DNA of 62,402 nucleotides, from NCBI RefSeq assembly GCF_001012825.1, contig NZ_LCZJ02000001.1, forward strand, positions 1-62,402. The letters are read 5' to 3'. The notes under the pieces were generated by a model. That model made no database searches, was not told where the DNA came from, and saw nothing but the letters and a program-made list of their open reading frames with translations. Source of the stretch: Paenibacillus etheri. Lineage in GTDB: Bacteria > Bacillota > Bacilli > Paenibacillales > Paenibacillaceae. How positions within the stretch are numbered: position 1 is the first letter of the stretch; the number at the start of each line of letters is the position of its first letter. Made by a program: the position numbers and the translations under genes. This document shows positions 27,801 to 35,953 of the stretch, piece after piece.

Positions 27801-28390
27801 TTGCGTCTGTGGGATTTGATCTATACTCACAAATGCTGGCAGAGGAAATCCGCAAACGTAAGGTTACTGTGCTTGGAGAGGAAGATACCTCGCTCAAAGA
27901 GGGGAATACCGTCATTGATTTGTCGATTGACGCATATCTGCCGTCCGAGTATATTTACGACAGTATCCAGAAAATTGAAATCTACAAAAAAGTTGCTGCA
28001 GTAACATCCTTCGATGATGCTTCTGAGCTTGAGGATGAGCTCTTAGATCGGTTCGGAGAACTGCCTGAAGCAGTTGTTAATCTACTAACTGTGGCTCGTC
28101 TAAAAGTGTATGGAAAAATGTATGGCATTGATTCCATGATCAGACGTGGTGATGATGTTACCCTCAATTTCTATGAGGGGAGTCTTGGCGCTCTGGATAC
28201 GGCGAAACTCGCCAAAGTTGGAAATAGCTTCGAAAGACGTGTACAATTCGATAGAGATGCTAAAGCCAGTATCCGAGTGAAATCGAAAGACTTAAGTGAT
28301 AAACAGCTGCTTGACTTGCTTGAACAGTTCCTTAAGGAAGCTAAACAGTCTTTTAAATCGAAGGGAGAACTACAAAATGTCGTTAAATAA
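24866..28390 (+). CDS. mfd: Transcription-repair coupling factor
   Basis: 1174 residues. Mfd pushes stalled RNA polymerase off DNA lesions and recruits the UvrABC repair system. The order is UvrB-like N-terminal domains (1 to about 400), the RNA-polymerase-binding RID/CarD-like domain near 490-560 (GDYVVHQNHGIGKYMG), then the RecG-like translocase with Walker A GDVGYGKTE near 638 and DEEQ near 740, and a C-terminal regulatory domain. TTG 24866 is chosen eight bases after AGAGAGG; a GTG at 24857 lies inside that site. The 3' end overlaps prsA by 14 bases. Confidence 0.96.
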   Translation: MLQGIIEAFSKDPDFQSITQGVAAGMKEQLISGLTGSARQIMLAALHEETARPLLVVTHNMFSAQKMADDLQEALSPERVLLYPANELVAAEAAVSSPETLAQRIDVLTKCAQGFRGIVVVPYSGVRRLLPAPEVMAEAQVTVSQDGTLALDEFLMSMIEMGYERVERVENRGELSVRGGIIDFYPMTSPLAYRVELFDDEVDSIRTFDPVDQRSIDKVRSVKITPAKEIIANRFRQESASAEASVLLERQLEKMADRQAKLRLKEEIGRELEMLREGTYFPEIYKYISLLYPERSHLFDYMAQDTILILDEPTRLLETAKQLERDESEWSLHLMQNGKTLPDLDLSVETDVVMYKRPFQSLFMSIFLRQVPHIQPQNILGFISRGMQDFHGQMNVLKSEMERWQKSGVKVMMLASSEERIERVRRVLYDYGIDEPTIVQGNLGSGFELPSIHLAVITEGEMFSQKQRKARKISKGIDNAERIKSYTELKIGDYVVHQNHGIGKYMGIGTLEVSGIHRDYMHILYAGGDKLSVPIEQIDLIQKYVGSEDKEPKVYKLGGNEWTRVTNKVRSSVQDIADDLIKLYAERQSAAGYGFEKDTQEQREFEEMFPYDETRDQLRAIEEIKKDMEQNRPMDRLLCGDVGYGKTEVAIRAAFKSAIEGKQVAVLVPTTILAQQHYETFRERFANYPLNIQVLSRFRSRKEQNETIKGVRAGTVDVVIGTHRLLSQDLVFKDLGLLIVDEEQRFGVTHKEKLKKLKTNVDVLTLTATPIPRTLHMSMLGVRDLSVIETPPENRFPVQTYVVEHSQTLTREAVERELARGGQVYYLYNRVQGIQEMAAQISMLVPEARVGIGHGQMSEAELEKTILDFLDGEYDVLVSTSIIETGVDIPNVNTLIVHDADKMGLSQLYQLRGRVGRSNRIAYAYFTYQRDKVLTEVAEKRLQSIKEFTELGSGFKIAMRDLSIRGAGNLLGAEQHGFIASVGFDLYSQMLAEEIRKRKVTVLGEEDTSLKEGNTVIDLSIDAYLPSEYIYDSIQKIEIYKKVAAVTSFDDASELEDELLDRFGELPEAVVNLLTVARLKVYGKMYGIDSMIRRGDDVTLNFYEGSLGALDTAKLAKVGNSFERRVQFDRDAKASIRVKSKDLSDKQLLDLLEQFLKEAKQSFKSKGELQNVVK

Positions 28391-29420
28391 AAAAAAATCA
28401 TGGAAAGTACTGCTCGTTTCATTGGTAGCAGCGGTTTCCTTTTCTATGCTAGCAGCATGCGGTAGTAGTGCTGATGATAGTAAGGCAGTTGCGACTTATA
28501 AAGGTGGAACAATCACAGAGAAGGAATTTGCTATGGATCAAAAAATCATGAAATTCCTCTCCCCACAGCAAGCGCAATATTTAGAGATTGAGGCTTTTAA
28601 GGAGTCTATTTTGAAGCAGGAAGTGGGCTTTGAATACTTGGCTTCCAAAGCAACAGATGAAGCAAAGAAGCAGGCGAAGAAAGAGGCAGATAGCCAAATC
28701 GCAGACTTGAAGAAAACTCTGGGTGACACTTATAAGAAAACGCTAAAAGACGCTGACGTTACTGAGGGCGATATCCATAGTTATATGGAGCGTGTACTGA
28801 CGGTTTATCAGGATATGCTGCTTAAAGTGACGGACGATCAGGTTGTCAAGGAATTTGAAGCTACAAAAGGTGACTTTACGGTAGCGACTTTGCGTCATGT
28901 GCTAATCGGTCTGACAGATTCAGCTAACAAAGAGCGTACTAACGAAGAAGCGCTGAAAATCGCGAAAGAAGTTAAGGCAAAGCTGGACGGCGGAGCTGAT
29001 TTTGCAGCAATCACTAAAGAATACTCTGACGATACAAAAACAAAGGAAACGGGCGGGGAATATAAAGATACAGCTGTAGGCACGTATGTAGCTGAGTTTA
29101 AGAAGGTTGCTCAAACCCTGCCTTTGAATACCATTAGTGATCCTGTAGAGACTTCTTTCGGTTACCACATTATCAAGGTGGAGTCCCGCACAGACAAAAC
29201 CTTTGACCAGTTAACGGATGAACAAAAAGAAGGCATTAAGAGCTCCATTGTGTCCAAGAATCTTGAAGCATTCATGGAGAAAGATTTGGAAGGCATTATT
29301 GAGAGCATCAATCTGCCGAAGAGCTCTGCTGCCGCAGATGAAACTGGAACTAAAAATAGCGGAGCAGAAGCCACTACAGCGCCAAGCGCATCCCCAAGTG
29401 CTACAAAAGCTGCTGAATAA
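28377..29420 (+). CDS. PrsA-type foldase lipoprotein (parvulin)
   Basis: 347 residues. A lipoprotein with signal (KKKSWKVLLVSLVAA) and lipobox MLAAC near residue 25, an N-terminal SurA-like helical part, a parvulin peptidyl-prolyl isomerase domain near 165-265 (LRHVLIGL, GGEYKDTAVGTYV, SFGYHIIKVE), and an Ala/Ser/Thr tail. It should help secreted proteins fold at the membrane surface. The ATG at 28377 lies inside the end of mfd, nine bases after AAGGGAG. In B. subtilis prsA lies elsewhere and spoVT follows mfd directly, so this is a local addition. A second parvulin-like protein is yacD. Confidence 0.9.
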   Translation: MSLNKKKSWKVLLVSLVAAVSFSMLAACGSSADDSKAVATYKGGTITEKEFAMDQKIMKFLSPQQAQYLEIEAFKESILKQEVGFEYLASKATDEAKKQAKKEADSQIADLKKTLGDTYKKTLKDADVTEGDIHSYMERVLTVYQDMLLKVTDDQVVKEFEATKGDFTVATLRHVLIGLTDSANKERTNEEALKIAKEVKAKLDGGADFAAITKEYSDDTKTKETGGEYKDTAVGTYVAEFKKVAQTLPLNTISDPVETSFGYHIIKVESRTDKTFDQLTDEQKEGIKSSIVSKNLEAFMEKDLEGIIESINLPKSSAAADETGTKNSGAEATTAPSASPSATKAAE

Positions 29421-29451
29421 ACATCGGTAAAAATGGACAAGCTTACCTTAG

Positions 29452-29488
29452 AAAAAGCCATCCTCACTTAATGTGAAGATGGCTTTTT
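29452..29488 (+). terminator. Terminator after the prsA-like gene
   Basis: AAAAAGCCATC / GATGGCTTTTT stem with a loop that can itself pair (TCACTTAATGTGA). Symmetrical, with T-run on both strands. Confidence 0.88.
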
Positions 29489-29492
29489 ATAA

Positions 29493-29590
29493 ATATAAGG
29501 TAGTATAAGTTTCACACTATACTTTTTCCTTATATTTCTCGCTTAAGCGCTTACCGTCCTTATTAAGGACGCCGAAGGCGTTTATGCTTG
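29493..29590 (+). repeat. Family A palindromic repeat, copy A4
   Basis: ATATAAGG...AGTATA-AGTTTCACAC-TATACT...CCTTATAT, then TTTCTCGCTTAAGCGCTTACC GTCCTTATTAAGGAC and GCGTTTATGCTTG, closely matching A1. It lies between the terminator and spoVT. Confidence 0.85.
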
Positions 29591-29722
29591 TTCTAAGAAG
29601 CATCTACAGAACAACCTTTATCTTGATACAGATATTAATACATGTCAGCTTATGTATAAGGATCTGGGAAGAGATGAATACTATGGTCAGATATTACGAT
29701 AAATCACTGGGATTATCCTTTC

Positions 29723-29751
29723 CCATAATGGACAGTAGTAAGACCATACTT
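29723..29751 (+). promoter_or_regulatory. Possible sigma-G promoter of spoVT
   Basis: CCATA (29723-29727), 17 bases, CATACTT (29745-29751); RNA would start about 19 bases before the spoVT ATG. The -10 fits sigma-G well and the -35 only partly. In B. subtilis spoVT is sigma-G dependent. Confidence 0.4.
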
Positions 29752-29776
29752 CTTAAGAAAGCGGGGCACATGTGAA

Positions 29777-30319
29777 ATGAAAGCTACTGGAATTGTTCGG
29801 CGTATTGATGATCTCGGACGAGTGGTTATTCCCAAAGAAATTAGACGTACTCTACGGATTAGAGAGGGCGACCCGCTGGAAATTTTCGTCGATCGGGACG
29901 GTGAAGTCATACTCAAGAAATATTCCCCGATTGGCGAGCTCGGTGACTTTGCAAAAGAGTATGCGGAGTCCTTGTTCGAAGGTACTGGGCATATTACGAT
30001 GATTGCTGATCGTGATACCTTTATTGCACTGGCTGGGGGCTCCAAGAAAGACTATTTGGAAAAACAAGTAGGAATTCTTTTGGAGAAGGTCATGGATAGT
30101 CGTAAAACTTTACTGGAAACCAACGAAGGCAGTTATGAAATCGCTAAAGATCATCCGGATTTGGTGTCCTCATATGTAGCCTCACCGATCATTTCCGGTG
30201 GAGATCCTATTGGTTGTGTAGTGATGGTAAGCAAGGATGATTCGGCGAAAATGTCGACAATGGAAGTGAAAATGGCCGAAACCGCTGCCGCATTCCTTGG
30301 CAAGCAAATGGAGCAGTAA
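29777..30319 (+). CDS. spoVT: Stage V sporulation regulator SpoVT
   Basis: 180 residues. SpoVT activates and represses sigma-G genes in the forespore. An N-terminal AbrB-type swapped-hairpin domain (KATGIVRRIDDLGRVVIPKE at 2-21) is followed by a GAF-like domain (about 55-178). The first 50 residues resemble AbrB at 10 kb, so the window holds two paralogous DNA-binding domains. The ribosome binding site is weak (GCGGGG). Length and position after mfd match B. subtilis. Confidence 0.95.
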   Translation: MKATGIVRRIDDLGRVVIPKEIRRTLRIREGDPLEIFVDRDGEVILKKYSPIGELGDFAKEYAESLFEGTGHITMIADRDTFIALAGGSKKDYLEKQVGILLEKVMDSRKTLLETNEGSYEIAKDHPDLVSSYVASPIISGGDPIGCVVMVSKDDSAKMSTMEVKMAETAAAFLGKQMEQ

Positions 30320-30330
30320 TCGTAATGTAG

Positions 30331-30378
30331 ACCCCGCTTTCCTTTTGGTAACATATACAAAGGGCAAACGGGGTTTTG
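30331..30378 (+). terminator. Terminator after spoVT
   Basis: ACCCCG / CGGGGT outer stem with an inner CCTTT/AAAGG pairing, followed by TTTTG. Confidence 0.75.
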
Positions 30379-30467
30379 TCGTTCTTACAAAACCGTTTCT
30401 ACTTGTGGGTATACATACGTTATAATATAGAAATTCATCCCATTAAAGTTGTAGAAGCAGGTACTTT

Positions 30468-32150
30468 ATGAAATCTAACACACAAACATCACGGCTCTTG
30501 CAAGGGGCATTTATTCTAAGTGCCGCAGCGATTATTTCAAAGCTTATAGGAACACTTCAAAAGATCCCGCTACAAAATCTAGGCGGAGATGCGGTATTTG
30601 GTATATACAACACAGTTTATCCCTTGTATACGATGTTGTTAACGATAGCGATGCTGGGTCTGCCAGCGGCCATATCCAAATTTGTCGCTGAAGCTTCTGC
30701 CGGAAGGCGGGATGACGAGGGTCGGCGGATTCTGCTGTTATCTGCGGTAATAACGGGCATCAGCGGTTTGGTTATCGGAGCAATCACCTATGCAGGTGCA
30801 CCGATTATAGCTGAGTGGGTCGGCAACTCGCATGTGATGCCCGCTTTGCGGACAAGTGCTTGGGGACTAGCGGTCGTTCCAATCATGTCAGCTCTTCGGG
30901 GTTACTTTCAGGGTCTTCATAATATGGTTCCGACGGCTGTGTCACAAATTGTAGAGCAGTCCGTACGTGTTACGGTAATGATTGTACTGCTCTTATACCT
31001 GACCTCACTGGGTGCAGGCGCTGAGAGCATTGCTGCTGGCGCATTGCTCGGATCAGCCGGGGGAGGGGCAGCAGGGCTTGTGATTATGCTGCTATTTTTG
31101 CGACGTCATCGGCGGGCGTTAAGACAAGGGGCCCCTTTAGATGCTGCCGCTTCTGTCGAAAGTCAGGATTTAAAGCTACCCAATGCAGACAATGAGGGGC
31201 GTTCAAATCAACGGATTATGGGCGTTAAAGCAGGGGCCTTGCTGGCTTATGGAATTCCCGTGATGCTTGGCGCGCTGGCAATGCCTCTTATCGGTCTTGT
31301 AGATGTATTCACTGTACCCCGCTTGCTATCCTCTGTAGGGAGCGAAGTGGAGGCGATGACACAGTTTGGTGTATACAATCGTGGTTTGCCACTAGTGCAG
31401 ATTGTAACGATGATTGCCACTTCTTTGTCTGTCGTGTTCATTCCAGCCTTGGCAGAGGCGAAGTACAAGGGAGACACGAAGCTGATCGAGAACCGTTGCA
31501 GCTTGTCGCTGCGTTGGTTCTGGCTGCTAGGTCTAGCGGCCTCAGCGGGCCTAGCAGTGCTTGCTGAGCCGATTAATATGGCTCTTTACGGCGATACCGC
31601 TGGCAGCAGCACTATGACTTGGCTGGCCTTAACCGCTGTTGGCGGCACGGTCAGCATCATCTCGGCTGCGCTCCTGCAGGGCCTCGGCTACGTGCGTGCC
31701 CCGGCCCTGCATCTTTTGGCCGCCGCGCTGCTCAAGGCGGCCCTGAACCTGCTGCTGGTTCCGCAGCAGGGCATTACCGGCGCGGCCATCGCTGGCGTGG
31801 CCGCGCATTCGTTCGCAGCAGCGCTCAACGTGCTGCTGCTCTACCGCCAGGGCCATCTGCGGCTTCGCCTCGCAGATGCCCTGGCACGGCCCGCGCTGCT
31901 CACAGCGGGCCTGGCTCTTGCCGCCGCAGCCGCCAGCTGGGGCGTGGGCGCTGCGGCTACGGCCGCTGGCATCGGCGGCGGGCGCACCGCCAGCTTGGCG
32001 CAGAGCCTGCTCGGGGTGCTCGCAGGCTGCGTTGTCTTTGCCGTAGGGGCTATAGCCCTGCGGCTCCTTAGCGAGAGCGAGCTTCGCCAGCTTCCGGGCT
32101 TCGGCCCGTCCTTGGCGGACAAGCTCAAGAAGCTACGCTTATTCCCTTAG
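30468..32150 (+). CDS. SpoVB/MurJ-like membrane flippase (YabM type)
   Basis: 560 residues with about 14 membrane segments, of the MOP/MVF superfamily that moves lipid-linked sugars across the membrane. The N-terminus (GAFILSAAAIISKLIGTLQK, IYNTVYPLYTMLLT) is typical of the SpoVB/YabM branch; which substrate it moves is not certain. A TATAAT lies at 30421-30426 with a poor -35. From about 31500 to 32130 codon use becomes very GC-rich (70-83% in hand-counted rows, against 43% near the start) and the protein alanine-rich, while the frame stays open. This is one of three such patches in the window. Confidence 0.9.
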   Translation: MKSNTQTSRLLQGAFILSAAAIISKLIGTLQKIPLQNLGGDAVFGIYNTVYPLYTMLLTIAMLGLPAAISKFVAEASAGRRDDEGRRILLLSAVITGISGLVIGAITYAGAPIIAEWVGNSHVMPALRTSAWGLAVVPIMSALRGYFQGLHNMVPTAVSQIVEQSVRVTVMIVLLLYLTSLGAGAESIAAGALLGSAGGGAAGLVIMLLFLRRHRRALRQGAPLDAAASVESQDLKLPNADNEGRSNQRIMGVKAGALLAYGIPVMLGALAMPLIGLVDVFTVPRLLSSVGSEVEAMTQFGVYNRGLPLVQIVTMIATSLSVVFIPALAEAKYKGDTKLIENRCSLSLRWFWLLGLAASAGLAVLAEPINMALYGDTAGSSTMTWLALTAVGGTVSIISAALLQGLGYVRAPALHLLAAALLKAALNLLLVPQQGITGAAIAGVAAHSFAAALNVLLLYRQGHLRLRLADALARPALLTAGLALAAAAASWGVGAAATAAGIGGGRTASLAQSLLGVLAGCVVFAVGAIALRLLSESELRQLPGFGPSLADKLKKLRLFP

Positions 32151-32220
32151 TCAATTTTTCATCACAATATAAAATACGGTCTGCCTAGAAGTAGACAGCC
32201 GCTTAAGAGGAGGAACAGAC

Positions 32221-33720
32221 ATGAGTGCAACATTAACAGTCGTCGGTCTGGGTTCAGGCAACCCTGATCGATTGACGCTAGGGATTATTAAGAAATTGAA
32301 GGCAGCATCTGTTGTCTACGTGCGCACAAAAGAGCATCCAGTCATGGCTGCACTCTCTGAGCTTGAAATAGCTTCACAGTCCTTTGATGGATTGTATGAA
32401 TCTTTATCCTCGTTTCCTGAGGTTTATGCAGCGATTACTTCAAAACTGATTGAAGAGGCTCGGTCAGCACCTGAGGGTACGGATATTGTCTATGCGGTTC
32501 CGGGTCATCCTATGGTTGCGGAATCAGCGGTTTCACAGCTGCGTGAGCGGTGTCCTGAGGAAGGCATTGAACTGCAAATATTAGGCGGAGAGAGCTTTCT
32601 TGACGAGGCGTTTGTTCGACTGGGGTTTGACCCCATCGAAGGATTTCAGCTATTAGATGCTTCTGGTATTCGCAGCGCTCAGCTTCAGCCTGAACTGCAT
32701 ACCCTGATTGGCCAGGTGTACGATAGCTTTACAGCCTCGGAGACAAAATTATGTCTGATGGAGCTGTACCCGCCTGAATATGAAGTTGTTGTGGGTCATG
32801 CACTCGGTGTGGAGAACGAGGAAAGCATTGTAAGAGTCCCGCTATACGAACTGGATCGACTCGACGGTTATGGCAACCTGTCACTGGTTTATGTACCTGC
32901 GAATCGTGACGAGAATCTAAGAAATCGTACCTTTGCCCGTCTGCATGAGATTGTCGATATTCTTCGAAGCCCGGAAGGTTGTCCATGGGATCGGGAGCAG
33001 ACACATGAATCCCTGCGCAAAAATTTAATCGAAGAAACCTATGAAGTCCTTGAAACGATTGATGAGGATGACCCTGACCATATGAAAGAGGAGCTGGGCG
33101 ACCTTTTGCTTCAAATTATGCTTCATTCTCAAATGGAAGAGGAGCTTGGAACGTTTAACGTGTATGACGTCATTGAAGGGCTGAATGATAAGCTTATCTT
33201 CCGTCACCCCCACGTATTTGGGGATACCAATGCGAATGATGCCGAAGAAGCGCTGAAGAATTGGGAGGGTATGAAGGCAGAAGAGAAGCGGCGTAAGGGT
33301 GTGAAGCCAGAAGAATTATCCGTTCTTAGTGGTGTTCCGCGTGACCTGCCTGCCCTTATGAAGGCATATAAGCTTCAGAAAAAAGCATCTAAGGTGGGCT
33401 TTGACTGGGATAACGCAAAGGATTGCATCGCCAAGATTCGTGAGGAGATCGATGAGCTGCAGGAGGCGATTGACACAGATGCAGCGCCAGATGATCAGAT
33501 TTTGGAACTTGGAGATTTGTTGTTCGCGGTTACGAATGTCGCTCGTTTTATCGGTGCAGATCCGGAAGAGGCATTAACCCGGACAAATCGCAAATTTGTA
33601 CGCCGGTTCCAATATATTGAGCAAAGCTTGCAGCGCAAGGGAAAGAGCGTAAAGGATAGTAGTTTGGAAGAGATGGAAGAACTGTGGCAAGAAGCTAAGG
33701 CTGAAGAGCGAAAAGTCTAG
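32221..33720 (+). CDS. mazG: MazG family protein with N-terminal methylase-like domain (YabN)
   Basis: 499 residues. The first ~220 residues form a tetrapyrrole-methylase (SAM-binding) fold (LTVVGLGSGNPDRLTLG at 5-21, VYAVPGHPMVAE near 90). Two MazG NTP-pyrophosphohydrolase domains follow: CPWDREQTHESLRKNLIEE near 254-272 with EExxE and ExxD metal ligands, and a second near 385-450 (REEIDELQEA, ELGDLLFAVTNVARF). The fusion is usual in Bacillota. It probably removes abnormal nucleotides; the role of the methylase part is not known. ATG 32221 follows GAGGAGG. Confidence 0.93.
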   Translation: MSATLTVVGLGSGNPDRLTLGIIKKLKAASVVYVRTKEHPVMAALSELEIASQSFDGLYESLSSFPEVYAAITSKLIEEARSAPEGTDIVYAVPGHPMVAESAVSQLRERCPEEGIELQILGGESFLDEAFVRLGFDPIEGFQLLDASGIRSAQLQPELHTLIGQVYDSFTASETKLCLMELYPPEYEVVVGHALGVENEESIVRVPLYELDRLDGYGNLSLVYVPANRDENLRNRTFARLHEIVDILRSPEGCPWDREQTHESLRKNLIEETYEVLETIDEDDPDHMKEELGDLLLQIMLHSQMEEELGTFNVYDVIEGLNDKLIFRHPHVFGDTNANDAEEALKNWEGMKAEEKRRKGVKPEELSVLSGVPRDLPALMKAYKLQKKASKVGFDWDNAKDCIAKIREEIDELQEAIDTDAAPDDQILELGDLLFAVTNVARFIGADPEEALTRTNRKFVRRFQYIEQSLQRKGKSVKDSSLEEMEELWQEAKAEERKV

Positions 33721-34009
33721 CAATTCACAGCCCCATTACGGTATATGGACTCCAAAATGGGGCAATGCTGTGGATATAGCTTTTTATTTTCTGATTTAGA
33801 ATGTGGTCAGTAGTTTAATAGTGCTATAGAATAGATTCTGCGACGATTTTTGAGAAATAACTGTTTCTTTTTTAAAAAAACGACGAATCGTGGCAGGATT
33901 TTAAGCTGACATCAAGAATAACATAAAGACGAAATGGCGATTCGCCCCACATTATGGTGGTGATTCTCGTTTCATTTATTTTTTCGTATCCTAGGAGGAA
34001 CTTTAAATT
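33721..34009 (+). other. Gap between mazG and hup
   Basis: GCCCCATT / AATGGGGC (33730-33763) forms a hairpin without a T-run. No reading frame is supported. The hup promoter should lie in the rest, but I could not pick one out. Confidence 0.5.
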
Positions 34010-34282
34010 ATGAACAAGACAGATTTGGTAAACAACATTTCCGAGAAAAACGGATTGGCAAAAAAAGATGTAGAAGCAGTATTGAACGGGTTCTTGGGTG
34101 AGATTACAGAAGCTTTGGCAAAAGGTGATAAAGTCCAACTGATCGGTTTCGGAACTTTCGAAACTCGCAAACGTGCAGGACGCACTGGTCGCAACCCGCA
34201 AACGGGCACAACGATTGAAATTCCAGAATCGACTGTACCGGCTTTCAAAGCTGGTAACAAGCTTAAAGAAGCCGTTAACTAA
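34010..34282 (+). CDS. hup: DNA-binding protein HU
   Basis: 90 residues, a histone-like nucleoid protein. MNKTDLVNNISEKNGLAKKD at the start, GFGTFETRKRAGRTGRNPQT near 46-65 (the DNA-clasping arm) and IPESTVPAFKAGNKLKEAV at the end match HU throughout. ATG 34010 follows AGGAGG. In B. subtilis the HU gene hbs lies elsewhere; its place next to rqcP here is a Paenibacillaceae-type difference. The rqcP start follows its stop codon without a gap. Confidence 0.96.
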   Translation: MNKTDLVNNISEKNGLAKKDVEAVLNGFLGEITEALAKGDKVQLIGFGTFETRKRAGRTGRNPQTGTTIEIPESTVPAFKAGNKLKEAVN

Positions 34283-34561
34283 ATGCGTCTTGACAAATTC
34301 CTGAAAGTATCCCGTTTAATTAAGCGCCGTACAGTGGCCAAGGATGTGTCCGAACAAGGTCGGGTGCTGATTAACGGGCGGGAATCTAAACCTAGTAGTG
34401 CAGTTAAGATCGGTGACGAGATTACTGTACAATTTGGACAAAAGCTTGTAACGGTCAAAGTAGAAAAACTGGTCGAAACGACTCGCAAGGACGAGGCCGC
34501 TGGTATGTATACTCTAGTTCGGGAAGAGCCTGTTGCCAAAAGCAGCGGACTGGACTGGTAA
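34283..34561 (+). CDS. rqcP: RqcP, ribosome quality control S4-domain protein (YabO)
   Basis: 92 residues. An S4 RNA-binding domain (MRLDKFLKVSRLIKRRTVAK, then GRVLINGRESKPSSAVKIGD) of the RqcP family. In B. subtilis RqcP works with RqcH to add alanine tails to peptides stuck on split large ribosomal subunits. The ATG follows the hup stop codon at once and has no clear ribosome binding site of its own, so translation probably depends on hup. A terminator follows. Confidence 0.93.
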   Translation: MRLDKFLKVSRLIKRRTVAKDVSEQGRVLINGRESKPSSAVKIGDEITVQFGQKLVTVKVEKLVETTRKDEAAGMYTLVREEPVAKSSGLDW

Positions 34562-34582
34562 GAGTACTCTCTTATATTTTAA

Positions 34583-34635
34583 AAGAAGAAGGCATGACTT
34601 TACATTCTGTAGAGTTGTGCTTTCTTTTTTTTCTT
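34583..34635 (+). terminator. Terminator after rqcP
   Basis: AGAAGGCA...TGCTTTCT outer stem with inner ACTTTACA/TGTAGAGT, followed by TTTTTTTTC. Confidence 0.85.
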
Positions 34636-34668
34636 TTTGTCTCTCTTATTTTTAGAGGGACGGGATGT

Positions 34669-34696
34669 TCTATAACTTCTACTTCTGCCATAGATT
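34669..34696 (+). promoter_or_regulatory. Probable sigma-E promoter of yabP
   Basis: TCTATAA (34669-34675), a 13-base spacer and CATAGATT (34689-34696), close to the sigma-E -10 pattern CATAcanT. It lies 26 bases before the yabP ATG. yabP and yabQ are mother-cell genes in B. subtilis, which fits. Confidence 0.5.
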
Positions 34697-34722
34697 AGAG
34701 GTAAGAAGGAGGGGTACATGCT

Positions 34723-35007
34723 ATGATCGAGCCAGGAAAGGTAAACAAACAGCATGATCTGCACATGCGCAGTCGGAAGCAGTTAGAGTTGACGGGCGTG
34801 CAAAATGTGGAGAGCTTCGACAGCGAGGAATTTTTGCTTCGTACAGAACTCGGCCATCTCACCATTCGCGGGAATCATTTACATATCAAAAATTTAAGTC
34901 TGGAGAACGGAATGTTGTCCTTAGAGGGCAATGTACATTCCCTGATTTATCTCGATCCCGGATCGCAGGGCAAAAACAAAGGTCTACTAGGTAAGCTATT
35001 TAAATGA
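34723..35007 (+). CDS. yabP: Sporulation protein YabP
   Basis: 94 residues. YabP is a mother-cell sporulation protein, related to YqfC; its precise role is unknown. HDLHMRSRKQLELTGVQNVE near 11-30, FLLRTELGHLTIRGNHLHIK and LSLEGNVHSLIYLD are the family pattern, a small all-beta fold. ATG 34723 follows GGAGGGG. Its stop overlaps the yabQ start (ATGA), so the two are co-translated. Confidence 0.92.
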   Translation: MIEPGKVNKQHDLHMRSRKQLELTGVQNVESFDSEEFLLRTELGHLTIRGNHLHIKNLSLENGMLSLEGNVHSLIYLDPGSQGKNKGLLGKLFK

Positions 35008-35567
35008 ATCCTGCAGTCCAGTGGGTGACGCTGTTCTACATGATCATGGCCGGGTTGGCAATGGGACTGGCCTATGACAGCTACCGGGTGCTGTCGTTGA
35101 AGTTGAATTTTCCCAAATGGCTGAATGCCATGCTAGATCTACTGTATTGGCTTTGGGCAGCCTTGCTCGTATTTCGTATGCTGTATGCCGGAAATCAAGG
35201 ACAATTGCGGTTTTATGTCTTTCTAGGTTTGTTTCTAGGAGTATGGATCTATTTTTTAATCTTCAGTGTTACGGTGCGGCGTTTTGTGTTAAGGTTAATT
35301 CAATCGGTTCAGTATATGTTCAGGTTGCTATGGAGACTTGTGGAGATCCTGATAGGTAGACCTCTTCGCTGGCTTTGGCGTTTTATTTTAGGACTGCTAA
35401 AGCTACTAGGTCGTATTCTATGGTTTATTCTTAAGCTTCTGCTGCGTCTGACCAAACCAATTTGGGTATTACCTGTAAGGTGGATCTCTCCACAGTTATC
35501 GCGGCTAACACATAGCGCCAGGATTGTGAAAATCACTGAATGGATTACCAAATGGCGGAAACGCTGA
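35004..35567 (+). CDS. yabQ: Spore cortex membrane protein YabQ
   Basis: 187 residues. YabQ is needed for spore cortex formation in B. subtilis and sits in the outer forespore membrane. Hydrophobic segments are at about 5-25, 42-60 and 66-86; the C-terminal half is a basic, Trp/Leu/Arg-rich stretch (RLLWRLVEILIGRPLRWLWR) that may lie along the membrane. Start ATG 35004 overlaps yabP by four bases. Order yabP-yabQ-divIC is as in B. subtilis. Confidence 0.92.
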   Translation: MNPAVQWVTLFYMIMAGLAMGLAYDSYRVLSLKLNFPKWLNAMLDLLYWLWAALLVFRMLYAGNQGQLRFYVFLGLFLGVWIYFLIFSVTVRRFVLRLIQSVQYMFRLLWRLVEILIGRPLRWLWRFILGLLKLLGRILWFILKLLLRLTKPIWVLPVRWISPQLSRLTHSARIVKITEWITKWRKR

Positions 35568-35590
35568 CCTTGAATTAGGGGGTACGTTGC

Positions 35591-35926
35591 ATGAACAGAT
35601 TTACTGCGGAAGAGAAAAGTAACCATAGCAAAAATTCGGCCGCAGGTGCGAAGAGAAGAAGATTTATGTGGATTGTCTTTGTGGCAGTATTTTTTGGTTG
35701 GGCGGGTTATACTTACTTCGATCAAAGCGCAGTCATTGCGGACAAGGGCAAGGAACTTGCCAAGAAACAGGAGACTAGTGAGGATGTCATGGCATCTTTA
35801 ACTCAATTAAAATATGAATTATCCAGACTTAATGATGACGAGTATATTGGCCAATTAGCACGTAAATGGTACAATATCTATCCTCAAGGGGAAACTCCTA
35901 TTCGAACAGAGCAATCAGAGCAATAA
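35591..35926 (+). CDS. divIC: Cell division protein DivIC
   Basis: 111 residues. A bitopic septum protein that forms a complex with FtsL and DivIB. A basic cytoplasmic part (KRRRF near 22-26), one membrane segment at about 27-43, and an extracytoplasmic coiled coil (AVIADKGKELAKKQET, SLTQLKYELSRLND) are visible, followed by the DDEYIGQLARKWY motif. ATG 35591 follows AGGGGG. It lies 23 bases after yabQ. Confidence 0.92.
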   Translation: MNRFTAEEKSNHSKNSAAGAKRRRFMWIVFVAVFFGWAGYTYFDQSAVIADKGKELAKKQETSEDVMASLTQLKYELSRLNDDEYIGQLARKWYNIYPQGETPIRTEQSEQ

Positions 35927-35953
35927 TAGCGACTAAAAGAGGCTTTTACTCTG

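Noticed and set aside
31619-32071. + strand frame of 150 codons within the flippase gene
   Set aside because: Arises from the GC-rich patch, which has few stop codons in any frame; Arg/Ala/Gly-rich with no recognisable fold.
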